Shown here: piece by piece, positions 21,746-29,935 of the stretch | Numbering within the stretch: the first letter of the stretch is position 1 | Layout of the letters: the number at the start of each line of letters is the position of its first letter | Source of the DNA: an uncultured Pelagibacteraceae bacterium | GTDB lineage: Bacteria > Pseudomonadota > Alphaproteobacteria > Pelagibacterales > Pelagibacteraceae | Assembly (NCBI GenBank): GCA_902623395.1 | Contig: CACNTN010000004.1 | Coordinates: 1 to 64,000, forward strand | DNA length: 64,000 nt | Reading direction: 5' to 3' | The notes under the pieces: generated by a model | The model's input: only the letters and a program-made list of their open reading frames with translations | Database searches by the model: none | Told to the model about the DNA's origin: nothing | Program-made: the position numbers and the translations under genes

Positions 21746-22868
21746 TTTTAAATTTTTCGTACATTGAATCTACAAAACCCTTGAGTGTTTTTAAAAATTC
21801 TGGTTCATTTAATAAGAAAGAGTCGTGCCCTTTATCCGTAGCTATTTCTGAATAAGAAACATCAGCACCTGAGGAATTTAACGCAATTACTATGTCCTTA
21901 TTTTCTTTTGTTGTATAAAGCCAGTCTGAAGAGAATGATATCACTAAAAATTTTGTGTTTTGATTTTTAAAAGCTTCAACTAAACCACCATTAAACTGCT
22001 TTGAAAGATCAAAATAATCCATAGCTCTCGTTATATAAAGAATTGAATTCGCATCAAATCTTTCCACAAAAGCATAACCTTGGTGTCTTAAATAACTCTC
22101 TACCTGAAAATCTGCATTAAAACTAAATTCGTAATCTGCTTTTTCTTGTAATTTTCTTCCAAATTTTTCCTGCATACCTTTTTCAGATAAATAACTTATA
22201 TGCCCAACCATCCTAGCAACAGCTAAGCCATTTTTTGGCTGCACACTTTTCGAAACATATTTTCCATTATCCCACACAGGGTCAGCCATTATAGCTTGGC
22301 GCGCTAATTCGTTTAGTGCAATATTCTGAGCACTATGACTTGAACTACAAGCTATTGGGATAGCCGAAAAAGTTTTATCAGGAAATGTTGCACAAAATTG
22401 TAATAACTGCATACCACCCATTGATCCGCCAGTAGCGCATAAAAGTTTTTTTATACCGAGGTGTTCCAGTAAAGACTCTTGAGCTTTCACCATATCTTTA
22501 ATGGTGATTACTGGAAATTCTAAACCATATGGTTGGTTGTTTTCGGGGTTCGTATCTTTTGGTCCAAGAGAACCCATGCAACCACCTATTACATTTGCAC
22601 AAATTACAAAATATTTATCAGTGTCAATAGCTTTGCCAGGACCAACAGCAGTGACCCACCAGCCTTCTTTATTTGTAATAGGATTTGTGCCGGTGACAAA
22701 TTGATCTCCCGTCAAAGCATGAAAAACAAGAATAGCGTTATCTTTATTAGCATTAAGTTTTCCATATGTTTCATATGCTAGTGGAAAATTATTTATTGTT
22801 TTACCACAATCAAGTTTGAGTGGTTTTTTCACTAAAATTTTATTTATATCTTCAATTTTTCTATTCAT
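21729..22868 (-). CDS. metX: Homoserine O-acyltransferase (MetX)
   Basis: MetX acylates homoserine for methionine synthesis. The alpha/beta hydrolase fold is seen in PLAYETYGKLNANKDNAILV, FHALTGDQF and the nucleophile elbow TGGSMGGMQLLQ. The catalytic Asp and His are likely in SSDWLY and KGHDSFL. I chose the ATG at 22868 (MNRKIEDINK), which fits family N-termini and gives 379 residues. In-frame GTG/ATG codons at 22901/22898 would place the leader terminator inside the coding sequence. The chosen start follows directly after a terminator T-run and lacks a clear Shine-Dalgarno sequence, which leaves some doubt. Expression is controlled by the SAM-II leader. Confidence 0.93.
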   Translation of the reverse strand: MNRKIEDINKILVKKPLKLDCGKTINNFPLAYETYGKLNANKDNAILVFHALTGDQFVTGTNPITNKEGWWVTAVGPGKAIDTDKYFVICANVIGGCMGSLGPKDTNPENNQPYGLEFPVITIKDMVKAQESLLEHLGIKKLLCATGGSMGGMQLLQFCATFPDKTFSAIPIACSSSHSAQNIALNELARQAIMADPVWDNGKYVSKSVQPKNGLAVARMVGHISYLSEKGMQEKFGRKLQEKADYEFSFNADFQVESYLRHQGYAFVERFDANSILYITRAMDYFDLSKQFNGGLVEAFKNQNTKFLVISFSSDWLYTTKENKDIVIALNSSGADVSYSEIATDKGHDSFLLNEPEFLKTLKGFVDSMYEKFKNEKRI

Positions 22869-22870
22869 CC

Positions 22871-22896
22871 AAAAAAAAAGCCCAGCTAAACTGGGC
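22871..22896 (-). terminator. Intrinsic terminator in the metX leader
   Basis: On the minus strand GCCCAG and CTGGGC flank the loop TTTAG and are followed by nine T residues that run up to the metX start codon. It lies directly after the SAM-II aptamer. Its position, strand and T-run indicate attenuation of metX rather than the end of a gene. Confidence 0.8.
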
Positions 22897-22900
22897 ATCA

Positions 22901-22952
22901 CCCTTTTTAGCTAAATTTATTATGCGCTCGCAATATGGTTAAATCAGCGCGT
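22901..22952 (-). promoter_or_regulatory. SAM-II riboswitch aptamer upstream of metX
   Basis: The 52-base stretch on the minus strand contains CGCGCTGATTTAACCATATT, then GCGAGCGC, then AATAAATTTAGCTAAAAAGG. This matches the SAM-II aptamer first solved from a marine metagenomic metX leader, as I remember it. The P1 stem is GCGCT with AGCGC. The 3' strand around GCTAAA forms the pseudoknot with the loop that contains TGATTTAAC. The class binds S-adenosylmethionine and lowers expression. The transcript from the predicted promoter would start almost at the first aptamer base. Confidence 0.92.
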
Positions 22953-22956
22953 TATC

Positions 22957-22985
22957 TATTTACTAGATCATCACAAACTTGTCAA
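22957..22985 (-). promoter_or_regulatory. Candidate promoter of metX-metW
   Basis: On the minus strand a consensus TTGACA (22980-22985) and TAAATA (22957-22962) are 17 bases apart. The predicted start near 22950 coincides with the 5' end of the SAM-II aptamer, which supports the call despite the weak -10 hexamer. Confidence 0.6.
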
Positions 22986-23044
22986 TTTTATATAAGATAA
23001 AGACTTCTAGAAAAACTCTAACAATTTGGATATTACATTAATAA

Positions 23045-24127
23045 ATGAGGTTACCTAAACCAAATAATATACAAGCAGAGAAATACTTAGCTGGTATGAG
23101 CTTTTTTAAAAAGAGGTTAGCCAAGGTAAAATTATCTGCTAATGAATCTGCTCTAGGACCAAGTCCAAAGGCAAAAAAAGAATACATGAAAGTGTCAAAA
23201 AACTTAGCAAGATATCCCGATACCAATGGAACCTTCTTAAGAGAAACTTTATCAAAAAAATTTAAACTAGATAAAAATAGAGTTATTTTGGGATCAGGGT
23301 CTGATCAGATTTTTGAGTTAATCTGTAAATCGTATCTAAAAAAAGGGGACGAGGTAATTGTGCCCAAGTACAGTTTTATTATTTACAGAATTTACAGTAA
23401 AATGAATGGAGCGAAAGTCGTTTATTCAAAAGAAAATAACTTTACTGTTTCAGTAAAAGATATTTTAAAAAAGGTTACTAAAAAAACAAAAGTTGTTTTT
23501 TTAGCTAACCCTAATAATCCAACAGGAACTTATGTTGCCAAAAAAGACTTATTATTTTTAAGAAAAAAATTAAGAAGCAATATTTTATTAGTTGTTGATG
23601 ATGCTTATTTTGAATACGTAAAACAAAATGACTACGCCTCAGCTTTAAAATTATTTTCAAATTTTAAAAATGTGGTAATAACAAGAACATTCTCAAAAAT
23701 ATATGGATTAGCTGGACTACGAGTAGGGTGGGGATATGCATCAAAAGAAATTATTGAAACACTGAATAAGATTAAGCCACCATTCAATATAAATAGAGCA
23801 GCTCTGTTTGCTGCATCAGCTGCAGTTAAAGATAATTCTTGGTTAAGTAAAGAAATCAAGCACGTTAATAACTGGAATGAAAAAATGTTTATTGAGTTTA
23901 AAAAAATGAAAATTGACACCAATAGAAGCTATAGTAATTTTTTACTAGTTAATTTCAACAAAGTAAAAATTAAATCATCAAGAGTTTTTAAATTATTAGC
24001 TAAAGCAGGAATTTTAGTTCGGAAAATGGATGTTTATGGTATTAAGAATTCATTGAGAATTACGATTGGAAAAAGTGAAGAAAATAGAAAATTAATTTTC
24101 AAAATGAAAAGAATATTAAATGTTTAA
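23045..24127 (+). CDS. hisC: Histidinol-phosphate / aromatic aminotransferase
   Basis: This class-II PLP aminotransferase has 360 residues. It shows KLSANESALGPSPKAKKEYM near the N-terminus, LGSGSDQIFELICKSYLKKG, the cofactor-binding FLANPNNPTGTYV, VVDDAYFEYV, and the PLP lysine in TRTFSKIYGLAGLRVGWGYA. The family acts on histidinol phosphate. The tight linkage to tyrA (8-base overlap) suggests that this copy, like hisC2 of other Alphaproteobacteria, also or mainly serves tyrosine and phenylalanine synthesis; that is an inference. It is divergent from metX. Confidence 0.9.
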   Translation: MRLPKPNNIQAEKYLAGMSFFKKRLAKVKLSANESALGPSPKAKKEYMKVSKNLARYPDTNGTFLRETLSKKFKLDKNRVILGSGSDQIFELICKSYLKKGDEVIVPKYSFIIYRIYSKMNGAKVVYSKENNFTVSVKDILKKVTKKTKVVFLANPNNPTGTYVAKKDLLFLRKKLRSNILLVVDDAYFEYVKQNDYASALKLFSNFKNVVITRTFSKIYGLAGLRVGWGYASKEIIETLNKIKPPFNINRAALFAASAAVKDNSWLSKEIKHVNNWNEKMFIEFKKMKIDTNRSYSNFLLVNFNKVKIKSSRVFKLLAKAGILVRKMDVYGIKNSLRITIGKSEENRKLIFKMKRILNV

Positions 24128-25016
24128 TAAGATAAGTATAATTGGATGTGGTTTAATTGGCTCTTCAATTTTGAGAGCTGTAGAAGAAAAAAAATTAGCA
24201 TCTAAAATGAGTGTTTACGATAAGTCATCTAAAGTTAACGAATATTTAAAAAAAAACTTTTCAGTAGAAATTTGCACCAACATCTCAGATGTAGTTAAGG
24301 ACTCCGATTTAGTAATAATCGCTTCTCCTTTGAGTAGCTATAAAGAAATATTACTTTCCATCCAATCTAATTTAAAAGAAAATGTAATCTTAACTGATAC
24401 TGGCTCCGTTAAAAAAGAGGTAAATAAAATTATTTGCAACTTAAATCTTAAAAAGGTTAATTGGATTGCTTCACATCCTATAGCTGGAACAGAATACAGT
24501 GGTCCAGAAGCTGGTTTTGCAAGTTTGTTTAAAAATAGATGGTGCATAATATCAGCCGACAAAAAAGTTTCTGAAGATAAAATAAAATCTTTAGAAAATT
24601 TCTGGTCAAAGCTTGGAAGTAAGACAAAATTTATGACATTTGAAGACCATGACTATGTCTTATCATTAACTAGCCATTTACCACATGCTGTAGCCTACAG
24701 CATTGTAAAAACTGCTATTAATAATGAAGATAAATTTAAGGACGAAGTCATTCAGTATAGTGCAGGTGGTTTAAGAGATTTTACAAGAATAGCAGCCTCA
24801 GATCCTTTAATGTGGAAAGATATATTTATTGATAATAGTGACAACATTATAAAGGTTTTAGACAATTACTCAAAGAGTCTAAATGAAATTAAAGATGCTA
24901 TTAAAAATAAGGATAGTAAAAAACTTTTAGATATTTTTTCATCAACCAAAAAAGTAAGAAAAGAAATTATCGAAGCTGGTCAAGATACAGATAAGCCAGA
25001 TTTTGGAAGAAAATAA
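24120..25016 (+). CDS. tyrA: Prephenate/arogenate dehydrogenase
   Basis: TyrA performs the oxidative decarboxylation step of tyrosine synthesis. The 298 residues start with a Rossmann motif, ISIIGCGLIGSSILRAVEEK, followed by DLVIIASPLSSYKEIL, TDTGSVKKEV and SHPIAGTEYSGPEAGFASLF. LTSHLPHAVAY carries the catalytic histidine, and GGLRDFTRIAASDPLMWKDI is characteristic of the family. No chorismate mutase domain or ACT domain is fused. The start lies inside the end of hisC (8-base overlap), so the two are translated together. Confidence 0.94.
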   Translation: MFNKISIIGCGLIGSSILRAVEEKKLASKMSVYDKSSKVNEYLKKNFSVEICTNISDVVKDSDLVIIASPLSSYKEILLSIQSNLKENVILTDTGSVKKEVNKIICNLNLKKVNWIASHPIAGTEYSGPEAGFASLFKNRWCIISADKKVSEDKIKSLENFWSKLGSKTKFMTFEDHDYVLSLTSHLPHAVAYSIVKTAINNEDKFKDEVIQYSAGGLRDFTRIAASDPLMWKDIFIDNSDNIIKVLDNYSKSLNEIKDAIKNKDSKKLLDIFSSTKKVRKEIIEAGQDTDKPDFGRK

Positions 25017-25019
25017 TTA

Positions 25020-25724
25020 TTAGAACTTTTTTATTTCAGTATAAATTTTATTTTCTACATCTTTGATAAATTCTTCACTATCTTTACCCGGCATTATCGG
25101 CTCTAAAAATGAAATATGAATATCACCCGGGTATTTCATAAAACTTCTTTTTGGCCAAACTTTACCAGTATTAAGAGCTACAGGAATACAAGGTAAATTC
25201 AGAGTTTTATAAATTCTTCCAATTCCTTTTTTAAAGGGCGGCTGCTCATCAAACTTAACTCTTGTTCCTTGGGGAAATATTAAAAGCGGTCTTTTACATT
25301 TTTCAATTTTTTCTTTCACCTTGTCAAAAAAGTTCAAATTTTCTTTTGTTGTTATTTCTCTTACAATTGCTATTGAACCTATTTTTCTTAAATACCAACC
25401 AAACAACGGAATATTAAGGAGTTCTCTTTTTAAAATGAAAATTGGACCTTCCAAGGGTATCTGAAGAGCAAAAGTTTCAAACATAGACTGGTGTGCAGAA
25501 GCAATAAAATAATTATCAACTTTTTTAAGATTTTCTATTCCATGAAAGATTACTTTTGTATTTAAGATAATTCTTAAAATAAGCACTATATATTTTGCAG
25601 ACAACCTACCAAAAAAAATGGTGAACTGACTAGGTAAAAATAAGGTTGGTATAGCTAAAATAAAAATTGTTATGAGACCAACGTATAAAAAAATATTAAA
25701 AATTAATGATCTAATTAATTGCAT
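25020..25724 (-). CDS. plsC: 1-acyl-sn-glycerol-3-phosphate acyltransferase
   Basis: This membrane enzyme adds the second acyl chain in phosphatidic acid synthesis. The 234 residues begin with a hydrophobic anchor (about 5-30). The acyltransferase block I reads SAHQSMFETFAL, an HX4E form of the usual HX4D motif. Block III is the FPQGTRVKFDEQPPFKKGIG region (QGTR in place of EGTR), and block IV is CIPVALNTGKVWPK. HX4E versions in this tyrA-metX neighbourhood are, as far as I recall, common in Alphaproteobacteria. It converges on tyrA and shares its first base with the lysA end. Confidence 0.88.
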   Translation of the reverse strand: MQLIRSLIFNIFLYVGLITIFILAIPTLFLPSQFTIFFGRLSAKYIVLILRIILNTKVIFHGIENLKKVDNYFIASAHQSMFETFALQIPLEGPIFILKRELLNIPLFGWYLRKIGSIAIVREITTKENLNFFDKVKEKIEKCKRPLLIFPQGTRVKFDEQPPFKKGIGRIYKTLNLPCIPVALNTGKVWPKRSFMKYPGDIHISFLEPIMPGKDSEEFIKDVENKIYTEIKKF

Positions 25725-26953
25725 TAAGAATTAATCAATTTTAGTAAATTTTGCTTCTTTCTAATATATCTTAGTTTATTTTTATTGATTAAAATTTCAG
25801 CAACTAATGGTCTAGTATTATAATTTGAGGACAATGATGATCCGTATGCCCCTACATTAGTTATGGCTACAAATTCATTTTCATTAATTTTAGGATAGTT
25901 TTTATAAACTCCAAATTTGCAAGTGCTCTCGCATATTGGTCCTACAAATTCTATTTTACCTCTCATTTTTGATGATTTTTTTGAAATTGGAATAATTTTA
26001 TGAAATGCTTCATATAAAGCGGGGCGCATAAAATCATTCATACCAGCATCTAATATAATAAAGTTTTTATTAGTTCCTTTTTTAATAAATTGTATTTTAC
26101 TAATTAATAGTCCGGTATTACCAATAATGGATCTACCTGGTTCAAAAATTATTCTACAATTTAACTTTTTAGAAAAATTATGTACCAGTTTAGAATATTT
26201 GCTTAAATTAATAGGTTTTTCTTTATCAGTATAATTAATACCAAAACCACCGCCCAAATCGACATATTTTAAATTTAGTTTTAATTCTTTTATTAATTTA
26301 CTCATTACATTTAGAGTTTTTCTAAAAGGCGCATCGTTTAAAATTTGACTACCAATATGCACACTTAAGGCATCTAATTTTACGTTTTTAAAAGATTTTA
26401 CAGTTTTTAGAAAAACCTTAAAATTTTTAATCGATAAGCCGAATTTATTTTCAGCTTTACCAGTTGATATGTTTTTATGTGTTTTCGCATCGACATTAGG
26501 ATTTAACCTAAAACCGATTGAAACTTTTTTTCTTATTTTTTTAGCCAAATTATTTACTAATTTAGCCTCACTTTCAGACTCACAATTGATTAATAAAATT
26601 TTCTTGCTAATTGCAATTTTTAACTCATCCTCTGTTTTTCCAACTCCAGAAAAAACAATTTTATTTGGTTTGATGCCTGCCTTTAAAGCTTTTAATAGTT
26701 CACCACCTGAAACCACATCAGCTCCAGCACCTAATTTACCAAGAACTCTTAGTATGTTTAAATTACTATTCGATTTTGCAGCAAAACAAATTAAAGGATC
26801 AGTTTTTTTAAATGTGTTAGCAAAATTTAAAAAATTGAAAGCAATTTGATTTTCTGAATAAATATAAAAAGGAGTTTTATTTTTTTTTAAAATATTCTTG
26901 ATTGACAGTCTTTCAACAAATAAATTTTTACCTACATATCTTAAATTTTGCAT
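25724..26953 (-). CDS. lysA: Diaminopimelate decarboxylase
   Basis: LysA makes lysine from meso-diaminopimelate with PLP. The 409-residue fold-type III barrel shows ICFAAKSNSNLNIL, whose lysine binds PLP. GADVVSGGELLKAL, the glycine-rich YVDLGGGFGINY, and CRIIFEPGRSI then ILDAGMNDFMRPALYEA follow. The substrate-specificity loop GPICESTCKF contains the conserved CES motif, which separates it from ornithine and arginine decarboxylases. It follows argH and a tiny lipoprotein gene, an order conserved in many proteobacteria. Confidence 0.96.
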   Translation of the reverse strand: MQNLRYVGKNLFVERLSIKNILKKNKTPFYIYSENQIAFNFLNFANTFKKTDPLICFAAKSNSNLNILRVLGKLGAGADVVSGGELLKALKAGIKPNKIVFSGVGKTEDELKIAISKKILLINCESESEAKLVNNLAKKIRKKVSIGFRLNPNVDAKTHKNISTGKAENKFGLSIKNFKVFLKTVKSFKNVKLDALSVHIGSQILNDAPFRKTLNVMSKLIKELKLNLKYVDLGGGFGINYTDKEKPINLSKYSKLVHNFSKKLNCRIIFEPGRSIIGNTGLLISKIQFIKKGTNKNFIILDAGMNDFMRPALYEAFHKIIPISKKSSKMRGKIEFVGPICESTCKFGVYKNYPKINENEFVAITNVGAYGSSLSSNYNTRPLVAEILINKNKLRYIRKKQNLLKLINS

Positions 26954-26957
26954 AAGA

Positions 26958-27068
26958 TTATGAAATTATATTGATTTGATCTATTTTCCCTTGGTATTGT
27001 GGCTCAGATCTTTTTCCGCAACTAGTCAAAATAAAAATCATCAAGAAGAAAACAGTTATAAGTTTCAT
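26958..27068 (-). CDS. Small LptM/YifL-like lipoprotein
   Basis: A 36-residue frame fills the gap between argH and lysA. It begins MKLITVFFLMIFILTSCGKR: a short basic start, a hydrophobic helix and the lipobox L-T-S-C, so C17 should be lipidated after cleavage. The mature part (GKRSEPQYQGKIDQI) is under 20 residues. Its ATG overlaps the argH stop (TAATG), and lysA begins four bases after its stop. A small lipoprotein in exactly this argH-lysA slot is known from other proteobacteria (LptM/YifL, which aids LptD assembly in enterobacteria). Function here is inferred from position and lipobox only. Confidence 0.8.
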   Translation of the reverse strand: MKLITVFFLMIFILTSCGKRSEPQYQGKIDQINIIS

Positions 27069-28447
27069 TAAATTTCCTTTTTATATTTTTTTATCATTGA
27101 TTTAACATTAATAACAGATGTTCCTCCATGAGATTTTTTTGAATTCATAGAATTTTTAACATCAAATACTTTTAAAACACTTTTATCTAAATCTTTATAA
27201 AATTTTTTGATTTCTTCCAAACTCAATTCGGATAACATCTTTTTATTTTTTTCTGCATAATTAACAAGTTTTGCTGAAATACCGTAAGACTCTCTAAATG
27301 ATAAATCTCTATTTTTAACAAGATAGTCTGCAAAATCCGTTGCTGTTGTGTAACCTTGGTTAGCCATAAAAAGCATATTTGTTTTATTAGCATTTACAGA
27401 ACTGATTAATTCAGCACTCATAGTAAGTGTATCTTTCAAAGTATCATAGCCACCAAAAACTAACTCTTTGTCGTCCTGCATATCTTTAAAATATGACATG
27501 GGAAGACTTTTCATTATTGTAAGCATTGCATTTAACTTTCCATAATTTATTCCAACTTTTCCTCTAATTAATTCTGCAGGATCAGGATTCTTCTTTTGTG
27601 GCATAATTGACGATCCTGTAAGCATGTTATCTTTAAATGAAATTAAATTAAAAGCGTCAGAATTATAAATAATAAAATCTTCAGCCAATCTAGACAAGTG
27701 CATTGCGCAAACAGCAGAAGCATACAAAAAATCAATTGCAAAATCTCTATCGGCTACAGAGTCCACAGAATTATCTGTAGGTTTTCTAAAACCAAGTTTT
27801 TTTGCAGTATAAGTTCTATCTATCTTATAAGATGTTCCTGAGAGCGCCGCAGATCCAAGTGGACACTCATCTAAGAGTCCAAGATTATTTTCAAATCTTT
27901 TTTTATCTCTTTTTAACATTTCATAGTATGACAACAAATAATGAGCGAATGAAATAGGTTGTGCATTTTTTAAATGTGTCAATCCAGGCATAACCGTATC
28001 TATATTTTTTTCAGCTTTTTTAATTAGATTTTTCATGACAACTGAAATATCTTTTATAATTTCGTTTGATGCTTCTTTAATCCATAATTTAAAATCAGTT
28101 ACCACTTGATCATTTCTAGATCTAGCAGTATGCAGAAATCCAGCTGAGGGACCAATTATTCCAAATAGTGCTTTTTCTATATTTAAATGTATATCTTCAT
28201 ATTTCTCTTTAAATTCAAAATTGCCATTTTCTATTTGTACCTTAATTTTTTTAAGTCCATTTATAATTTTATTACCATCTTCACTTTTAATGATTTTTTG
28301 TTTTATAAGCATCTGTGTGTGTACAATAGATGCAGATATATCTTGTTCATAAAGTCTTTTATCAATATGAACTGAAGACCCAATTTTTTGAAAAGATTGG
28401 GACATTTTGTTTTTAAATCTATTTGACCAAATTGTTTTATTTTTCAT
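27068..28447 (-). CDS. argH: Argininosuccinate lyase
   Basis: ArgH splits argininosuccinate into arginine and fumarate. The 459 residues include SIVHTQMLIKQKII, LHTARSRNDQVVTDFKLW, VMPGLTHLKNAQPISFAHYL and the superfamily signature GSSIMPQKKNPDPAELIRGK. All are standard for ArgH. It is divergent from the TlpA-like gene with a 30-base gap, so both promoters must lie partly inside the facing coding sequence. Confidence 0.97.
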   Translation of the reverse strand: MKNKTIWSNRFKNKMSQSFQKIGSSVHIDKRLYEQDISASIVHTQMLIKQKIIKSEDGNKIINGLKKIKVQIENGNFEFKEKYEDIHLNIEKALFGIIGPSAGFLHTARSRNDQVVTDFKLWIKEASNEIIKDISVVMKNLIKKAEKNIDTVMPGLTHLKNAQPISFAHYLLSYYEMLKRDKKRFENNLGLLDECPLGSAALSGTSYKIDRTYTAKKLGFRKPTDNSVDSVADRDFAIDFLYASAVCAMHLSRLAEDFIIYNSDAFNLISFKDNMLTGSSIMPQKKNPDPAELIRGKVGINYGKLNAMLTIMKSLPMSYFKDMQDDKELVFGGYDTLKDTLTMSAELISSVNANKTNMLFMANQGYTTATDFADYLVKNRDLSFRESYGISAKLVNYAEKNKKMLSELSLEEIKKFYKDLDKSVLKVFDVKNSMNSKKSHGGTSVINVKSMIKKYKKEI

Positions 28448-28477
28448 CTTACTGTGTTATTTCTAATTTAAATTAAT

Positions 28478-29005
28478 ATGAAAATTAGTAAATCTTTTAA
28501 AATCTATATTCACATAATCCTTCTATATTTGATTGGCCAAAATCTTTACGGGGCAGAAGATTTTTCAAAAAATATAGTAATTCACGAAAAACCGACTCAA
28601 ATTAAAGAATTAAAATTCAAAGATTCAGATCTTAATGAAGTGGATTTAACTAACAAAAAAGGCAACATCATGATCTTGAATTTCTGGGCAACTTGGTGTG
28701 CACCTTGCAAAAGAGAGATGCCCTCGCTCGAAAAATTAACTAATCAATTCCCGCAAGTCAAAGTTTATGCCATTAACATGGAACAACCTAATAAACTAAA
28801 AGTAAGAGACTTTTTCAGAAGTATTGATGTTGCTAGTTTGGATACTTACTACGATCCTAAATTGAAATTAGTAAAGCAATTCAAAATGCGAGGTCTTCCT
28901 ACAAGTATTTTAATCGATAAAAATGGCAATGAATTTGGGAGAGTCATCGGTGAAATTGATTTTGTGAGCGATGATTTTATCAGTTTAATAAAAAAATATA
29001 TTTAG
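28478..29005 (+). CDS. TlpA-like periplasmic thioredoxin-fold protein
   Basis: The protein has 175 residues with an N-terminal signal (KISKSFKIYIHIILLYLIG). The thioredoxin fold carries the active site WATWCAPCKREMPSL (CAPC) and the cis-proline region RGLPTSILIDKNGNEFGR. Proteins of this type reduce disulfides in the periplasm, often for cytochrome c or oxidase assembly. The place opposite argH is common for tlpA in Alphaproteobacteria. The partner substrate cannot be read from sequence. Its end overlaps the convergent HIG1 gene by 4 bases. Confidence 0.88.
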   Translation: MKISKSFKIYIHIILLYLIGQNLYGAEDFSKNIVIHEKPTQIKELKFKDSDLNEVDLTNKKGNIMILNFWATWCAPCKREMPSLEKLTNQFPQVKVYAINMEQPNKLKVRDFFRSIDVASLDTYYDPKLKLVKQFKMRGLPTSILIDKNGNEFGRVIGEIDFVSDDFISLIKKYI

Positions 29006-29202
29006 TTTTTAAAAAAATAAGCCATTAAAACCAAAACTATAATCGCAATAAATTGAAGTAGGACCCTTAATTGCATTAATTTATTAGAATATTTTTTACT
29101 AGTACTTCCACCCTTAAATAAAGTATATATACCCATTATTAAAACTATGGCTACAGCGCCTAATAAAGTGAAACCTATAAAATTAAAAAAAAACTCAGAC
29201 AT
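29002..29202 (-). CDS. HIG1-domain twin-transmembrane protein
   Basis: The protein has 66 residues with two hydrophobic helices (about 8-28 and 46-63) joined by a basic loop (KGGSTSKKYSNKLMQLRVLL). The loop and second helix with RVLLQFIAI fit the HIG1 domain, whose mitochondrial members (Rcf1/HIGD1) attach to cytochrome oxidase supercomplexes. A role near respiratory complexes is an inference from the family. It faces the TlpA-like gene tail to tail and is divergent from the esterase gene. Confidence 0.8.
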   Translation of the reverse strand: MSEFFFNFIGFTLLGAVAIVLIMGIYTLFKGGSTSKKYSNKLMQLRVLLQFIAIIVLVLMAYFFKN

Positions 29203-29217
29203 TAATATTCTACTATC

Positions 29218-29874
29218 ATGACCTATTCATTAAATACAATTATTTTAGAACCACTTTCTAAAAATAAACCCAAAAACGCCGTAATACTTTGCCACGGTTA
29301 TGGTGGAGATGGAAACGACATCTCAATACTTGCAAATTATTGGCGAGCTCACTTACCAGATACAATATTCATTTGTCCTGATGCTCATGAGAAATGTGCA
29401 GCAAGTCCATCAGGTTTTCAATGGTTTGACCTTATGGATCAAACACCAGAACAAGTTTTAGCTAAATCACTGGTCGCAGAAAACAAATTAAATAAACTTA
29501 TTGATGAGGTAAAAAAAAATAATGATTTAAAAGCCAATCAAATTATTATTGGTGGATTTAGCCAAGGCTGTATGATCACTTTGCAAACTGGTTTAAAAAG
29601 AAAAGATGCGGTAAATTCTATAATTGGTTATTCAGGCAGAATTATTGATACCGAACATCTTTCAAAAAATATCAATTCTAGACCAAAAGTCATATTAATG
29701 CATGGAGATATTGACCAGGTTGTTTCTATCGACTCATTATTAGAGGCCAAAGACTTTTTTAATAAAAATAATTACGAAATTGAAACGCAAATTTTTAAAA
29801 ATTGTGAACATCGTATACCAACAGAGGGGTCAAGTTTGGGCCTACAATTTATAAAAAAACAATTTAATTCTTAA
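29218..29874 (+). CDS. Phospholipase/carboxylesterase family alpha/beta hydrolase
   Basis: The 218-residue protein has the alpha/beta hydrolase layout: AVILCHGYGGDGNDISILAN, FICPDAHEKCAASPSGFQWF, and the nucleophile elbow IIGGFSQGCMITLQTG with the catalytic serine. The catalytic Asp is in MHGDIDQVVSIDS and the His in KNCEHRIPTEG. The family (acyl-protein thioesterase-like, YpfH type) cleaves short esters; the natural substrate is unknown. It starts 15 bases from the divergent HIG1 gene. Confidence 0.88.
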   Translation: MTYSLNTIILEPLSKNKPKNAVILCHGYGGDGNDISILANYWRAHLPDTIFICPDAHEKCAASPSGFQWFDLMDQTPEQVLAKSLVAENKLNKLIDEVKKNNDLKANQIIIGGFSQGCMITLQTGLKRKDAVNSIIGYSGRIIDTEHLSKNINSRPKVILMHGDIDQVVSIDSLLEAKDFFNKNNYEIETQIFKNCEHRIPTEGSSLGLQFIKKQFNS

Positions 29875-29882
29875 TTTTTTAA

Positions 29883-29923
29883 ACTGGTACAAATTATAAC
29901 TTGATATAATTTTTTGTATCAGT
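29883..29923. other. Imperfect inverted repeat upstream of the HNH gene
   Basis: ACTGGTACAAATTATA and TATAATTTTTTGTATCAGT can pair around ACTTGA, with one G-U pair and a small bulge. The repeat ends 12 bases before the HNH start codon. No T-run follows, so it is more likely an mRNA leader structure or operator than a terminator. Weakly supported. Confidence 0.35.
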
Positions 29924-29935
29924 TAGCTTTAGTTA

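Noticed and set aside
22897..22901. GTG/ATG start for metX inside the riboswitch end
   Set aside because: It would place the terminator hairpin and T-run in the coding sequence and add 10-11 residues not seen in MetX; kept only as an open question.
22901..22985. A tandem second SAM aptamer (SAM-V) in the metX leader
   Set aside because: SAM-II/SAM-V tandems are known from marine bacteria, but only one aptamer-like sequence is visible and the start codon follows the terminator directly.
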